The notes under the pieces: generated by a model | What the model saw: the letters and a program-made list of their open reading frames with translations, nothing else | What the model was told of the DNA's origin: nothing | Databases searched by the model: none | Made by a program: the position numbers and the translations under genes | Assembly: GCF_022664455.2 (NCBI RefSeq) | Contig: NZ_JAKRKC020000001.1 | Span: forward strand, 4,407,001 to 4,471,000 | Direction of reading: 5' to 3' | Length of the DNA: 64,000 nt | From: Actinomadura luzonensis | GTDB taxonomy: Bacteria; Actinomycetota; Actinomycetes; Streptosporangiales; Streptosporangiaceae | Shown here: positions 61,476 to 64,000 of the stretch, in pieces | How the letters are laid out: each line of letters begins with the position of its first letter | How positions within the stretch are numbered: the first letter of the stretch is position 1

Positions 61476-63282
61476 GCGCCTGCTGTTCGAGACCGGCGTG
61501 CTCGACCGGCCCGGCAGCGTCGACGAGGGCAGCACCCAGACCGACACCGGCGCGATCGAACGCCGCCGCGGCATCACCATCCGCACCGCCGTGGCCTCCT
61601 TCACGCTGGGCGACCTCCAGGTCAACCTGGTGGACACGCCGGGCCACGCCGACTTCGTGGCCGAGGTGGAGCGGGCGCTCGGCGTGCTCGACGGCGCCGT
61701 GCTGGTGGTGTCGGCCGTCGAGGGCGTCCAACCGCACACCCGGGTCCTCATGCGGACCCTGCGCAAGCTGCGGCTGCCCACCCTGATCTTCGTCAACAAG
61801 ATCGACCGCGCGGGCGCGCGCGAGGCCGAGCTGCTGGCCGACCTGCGGCGGCGGCTGTCGCCGCAGTGCGTCCCGCTCAACACCGTCCACGGCGCCGGCG
61901 GCCGGGGGGCGGTCACCCGTCCCCTGCCGGCGGAGGCGGCCGGCGAGGCGGCCGAGGTGCTGGCCGAGCACGACGACGGGCTGCTCGAACTGCTCGTCGA
62001 GGGCGGGCGGCCGGACGCCCGGCGGGTGCGCGCGGCGCTGGCCCGGCAGTGCGCGGCGGGCCTGGCCCACCCGGTGCTGTACGGGTCGGCGATCACCGGC
62101 CAGGGCGTGCCCGACCTCCTGGACGCGATCGCCGGCCTGCTGCCCGCCGTCACCAGGCCCGCGGACGAGGGCCGGACCGGGGAGCCGGTGCGGGCCGGCG
62201 TGTTCGCCGTCGAGCGCTCCCCGTCCGGCGAGAAGACCGCCTACCTGCGGGTCCGCGCGGGCGTGCTGCGCACGCGCCGCCGGCTCTCCTTCCACCGCGC
62301 CGACGGCTCGGCCTACGAGGCCCGCCTGACCGCGCTGTCGGTGGCGGGGGACCCGCGCCGGGGGCACGGGCTGGCCGGCGACGTCGTCAGGGCGCGGGGC
62401 GTCCCGGAGATCCGGGTCGGCGACCACGTGGGCGCGCCGCCGCCCGGCGGGTCGCACTTCACGCCGCCCAGCCTGGAGACGGTGGCGCGCCCGCGCGTCC
62501 CCGGCGAGGAGGCGCGCCTGCACGCGGCGCTGCTGGCCCTGGCCGAGCAGGACCCGCTGATCGGCACCCGCACCCTGGCCGGCGGCGAGACGTCGGTCCT
62601 GCTGTACGGCGAGGTCCAGAAGGAGGTGATCGCCGAGACGCTGGCCGTCGAGTACGGCGTCGAGGCGGAGTTCGAGCCGAGCCGCCCGATCCTGTTCGAG
62701 CGCCCGTCGGGCACCGGCGAGGCGCTGGCGGAGATCCAGCGGCACGGCCCCAACGACTTCATGGCCACGGTCGGCCTGCGCGTCGAGCCGGCCCCGCACG
62801 GCTCGGGCGTCGGCTACCGGCTGGAGGTGGATCTCGGCTCGCTGCCGCACGCCTTCCACCGGGCGATCGAGGAGAGCGTGCGCCTGGCGCTGGCGGCGGG
62901 CCCGCGCGGCCGGCCGGTCACCGACGTCGTGGTGACGCTGACCCGCGCCGGCTACAGCTCGCCGGTCACGGTCGCGGCCGACTTCCGGGGGCGGGTGCCG
63001 CTCGTGCTCATGGAGGCGCTGCGCCGGGCGGGCACGACGGTGTACGAGCCGTGCCACCGTTTCGAGGCGGAGGTGCCGCTGGAGACGTTCGGGCCGGTCA
63101 CGGCCGCGCTGGCGGCGCACGGCGGCGAGCTGGACGGGGCGCTGCGGCGGGCCGGGGCGTGGGTGCTGACCGGCGAGATCCCGGCGGCGGCGGTGCACCT
63201 GTTCGTGCGGCGGCTGCCGGGGCTGTCGCACGGTGAGGGCGTGTGGTGGTCGGAGCCGTCCGGCGACCGTCCCACCCGATAA
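61405..63282 (+). CDS. TetM/OtrA-like ribosome-protection GTPase (EF-G homologue)
   Basis: 625 residues from the ATG at 61405. G1 HVDAGKTS (about 11-18), G2 region RRGITIRTA, G3 DTPGHADF and G4 NKID are all present in the translation-factor order. The C-terminal domains II-V follow (LLYGEVQKEVIAETLAVEYGVEAEF, RHGPNDFMATVGLRVEP, TVYEPCHRFEAEVPLETFGPVTAAL). The family removes tetracycline from the ribosome, but some actinomycete homologues have other or unknown roles. The ribosome binding site is weak (GAGGG, 11 bases away) and a leader ORF overlaps. Confidence 0.88.
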   Translation: MHIRKILNIGVLAHVDAGKTSLTERLLFETGVLDRPGSVDEGSTQTDTGAIERRRGITIRTAVASFTLGDLQVNLVDTPGHADFVAEVERALGVLDGAVLVVSAVEGVQPHTRVLMRTLRKLRLPTLIFVNKIDRAGAREAELLADLRRRLSPQCVPLNTVHGAGGRGAVTRPLPAEAAGEAAEVLAEHDDGLLELLVEGGRPDARRVRAALARQCAAGLAHPVLYGSAITGQGVPDLLDAIAGLLPAVTRPADEGRTGEPVRAGVFAVERSPSGEKTAYLRVRAGVLRTRRRLSFHRADGSAYEARLTALSVAGDPRRGHGLAGDVVRARGVPEIRVGDHVGAPPPGGSHFTPPSLETVARPRVPGEEARLHAALLALAEQDPLIGTRTLAGGETSVLLYGEVQKEVIAETLAVEYGVEAEFEPSRPILFERPSGTGEALAEIQRHGPNDFMATVGLRVEPAPHGSGVGYRLEVDLGSLPHAFHRAIEESVRLALAAGPRGRPVTDVVVTLTRAGYSSPVTVAADFRGRVPLVLMEALRRAGTTVYEPCHRFEAEVPLETFGPVTAALAAHGGELDGALRRAGAWVLTGEIPAAAVHLFVRRLPGLSHGEGVWWSEPSGDRPTR

Positions 63283-63372
63283 GCGGCATGTCGGGTTTCG
63301 TGCCGTAATGGGTACTAACGAGCTTGGTGCACGAATCGTGCGTGCACCATGTCCGTACAGGGGGGAATTCCA

Positions 63373-63495
63373 ATGGCAGACACGAAGAAGAAACCCGCCG
63401 CGAAGTCGGGCAAGTCGAAGAAGCAGTCGATCAAGACGAACCGGCAGGCCAAGGAGACCAAGAAGGAAACCAGGAAGGGCTCCGACGAGAGCTGA
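63373..63495 (+). CDS. Small lysine-rich basic protein
   Basis: 40 residues: MADTKKKPAAKSGKSKKQSI then KTNRQAKETKKETRKGSDES. A third or so of the residues are Lys/Arg and it ends with an acidic tail. GGGGG lies seven bases before the ATG. No family is recognised; it may bind nucleic acid or the ribosome. It is free-standing between the GTPase and the protease gene. Confidence 0.6.
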   Translation: MADTKKKPAAKSGKSKKQSIKTNRQAKETKKETRKGSDES

Positions 63496-63513
63496 TCTAT
63501 GGTGACATGATCA

Positions 63514-63542
63514 GACAGCCGGGGGCCGGGCTCCCGGCTGTC
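63514..63542 (+). terminator. Hairpin after the lysine-rich gene
   Basis: GACAGCCGGG and CCCGGCTGTC form a ten-base perfect stem with a nine-base loop, 19 bases after the stop at 63495. It is a good intrinsic-terminator candidate. Confidence 0.6.
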
Positions 63543-63579
63543 GCATCGCCCGTGGAGCCGCGACCCTGGAGCTGCTGTC

Positions 63580-64000
63580 ATGTCGGCCTATCTGCGCTTT
63601 CCCTCCGTCTTCCAGGACGTCGTGGTCTTCGCCGCCGAGGACGACCTGTGGATGGTCTCGGCCCAGGGCGGCCGGGCCTTCCGCCTGACCGCGGGACTGG
63701 CCGAGGCGGGCTACCCGCGCATCTCCCCACGCGGCGACCAGCTCGCCTTCGTCGGCCGCGAGGAGGGCCCGGAAGAGGTCTACGTCATGCCGGCCGGCGG
63801 CGGCGCGGCCCGCCGGGTCACCTTCCACGGCGCGCGCTGCACGGTGACCGGCTGGGACCCCGAAGGCCGCATCCTGTACGCCAGCGACCAGTCCCAGCCG
63901 TTCGAGGGCCGCAAGTGGCTGCACCGGGTGGCGCCCGGCGGGGTGCCGGAGCGGCTGCCGTACGGGCCGGCGAACTCGATCGCGCACGGCCCCGGCGGCA
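63580..64000 (+). CDS. Tricorn-like protease homologue (3' end off the window)
   Basis: 140 residues are visible from the ATG at 63580 (GGAG upstream), and the frame is open to the window edge. MSAYLRFPSVFQDVVVFAAEDDLWMVSAQGGRAFRLTAG and YPRISPRGDQLAFVGREEGPEEVYVMPAGGGAARRVTF are the N-terminal six-bladed propeller of tricorn proteases. The catalytic PDZ and S41 domains would lie beyond the edge. Confidence 0.85.
   Translation, partial: MSAYLRFPSVFQDVVVFAAEDDLWMVSAQGGRAFRLTAGLAEAGYPRISPRGDQLAFVGREEGPEEVYVMPAGGGAARRVTFHGARCTVTGWDPEGRILYASDQSQPFEGRKWLHRVAPGGVPERLPYGPANSIAHGPGG

Overview
The window is about 64 kb of very GC-rich DNA (roughly 73% by eye), with G or C at nearly every third codon position and many GTG/TTG starts. 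The gene families (a SARP-type regulator, DUF3040, an Rv2578c-like radical SAM protein, HelD/HelR, carbohydrate ABC transporters without their own ATPase) point to a filamentous actinomycete. Streptosporangiaceae (for example Nonomuraea) is my best guess, by inference only. No rRNA, tRNA, CRISPR array or intact insertion sequence was seen.

Layout. 1-4.7 kb: a truncated sensor kinase, a TetR regulator divergent from a cytochrome P450, a secreted protein, a membrane protein and an L,D-transpeptidase. 4.8-12 kb: a class V aminotransferase gene and a two-component kinase gene, each broken by a one-base indel, then the response regulator, two membrane proteins and a multicopper oxidase. 12-17.5 kb: a LacI repressor divergent from GH3 and GH42 glycosidases, with repeated operator-like boxes between. 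17.6-25.4 kb: a small membrane protein, a group 2 sigma factor, two AlkZ-like DNA-glycosylase-family genes flanking a wax-ester synthase/DGAT, a cysteine-desulfurase-like enzyme and a tyrosine recombinase. 25.4-26 kb: a gene-free block with three families of short tandem repeats. 26-31 kb: a SulP transporter and a TetR regulator divergent from a HelD/HelR-type RNA polymerase recycling ATPase, with two tandem palindromic operators between them.

31-37.4 kb: a MacAB-like exporter operon (lipoprotein, adaptor, ATPase, permease) divergent from an OmpR/HK two-component pair, then a NUDIX hydrolase. 37.4-37.6 kb: a candidate structured RNA with its own promoter-like box and a terminator-like hairpin. 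37.6-42.1 kb: PlsC-like acyltransferase, penicillin-binding protein, alpha/beta hydrolase, PadR regulator and a membrane protein. 42.4-47.4 kb: a 1311-aa SARP/cyclase-like/AAA/TPR regulator and two small genes. 47.4-58.6 kb: a mannan-utilisation locus with secreted GH26 and GH5 enzymes, a cytoplasmic GH2 beta-mannosidase, a LacI regulator and an ABC importer (binding protein and two permeases). Matching LacI-type palindromes lie before the GH2 and importer genes. 58.6-64 kb: a GntR-OsmC pair with a strong palindrome, a DUF3040 protein, a radical SAM gene behind a LexA-like box, a TetM/OtrA-like ribosome-protection GTPase with an upstream leader ORF, a 40-aa lysine-rich protein, and the start of a tricorn-like protease.

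The secreted mannanases should release manno-oligosaccharides, the importer takes them up (probably energised by an MsiK-type ATPase encoded elsewhere), and GH2 finishes hydrolysis inside. The most interesting uncharacterised items are the structured RNA at 37404-37557, the doubly-operatored TetR/HelD pair, the LexA-box radical SAM gene, the AlkZ-like pair around a lipid acyltransferase, and the leader ORF of the ribosome-protection gene.
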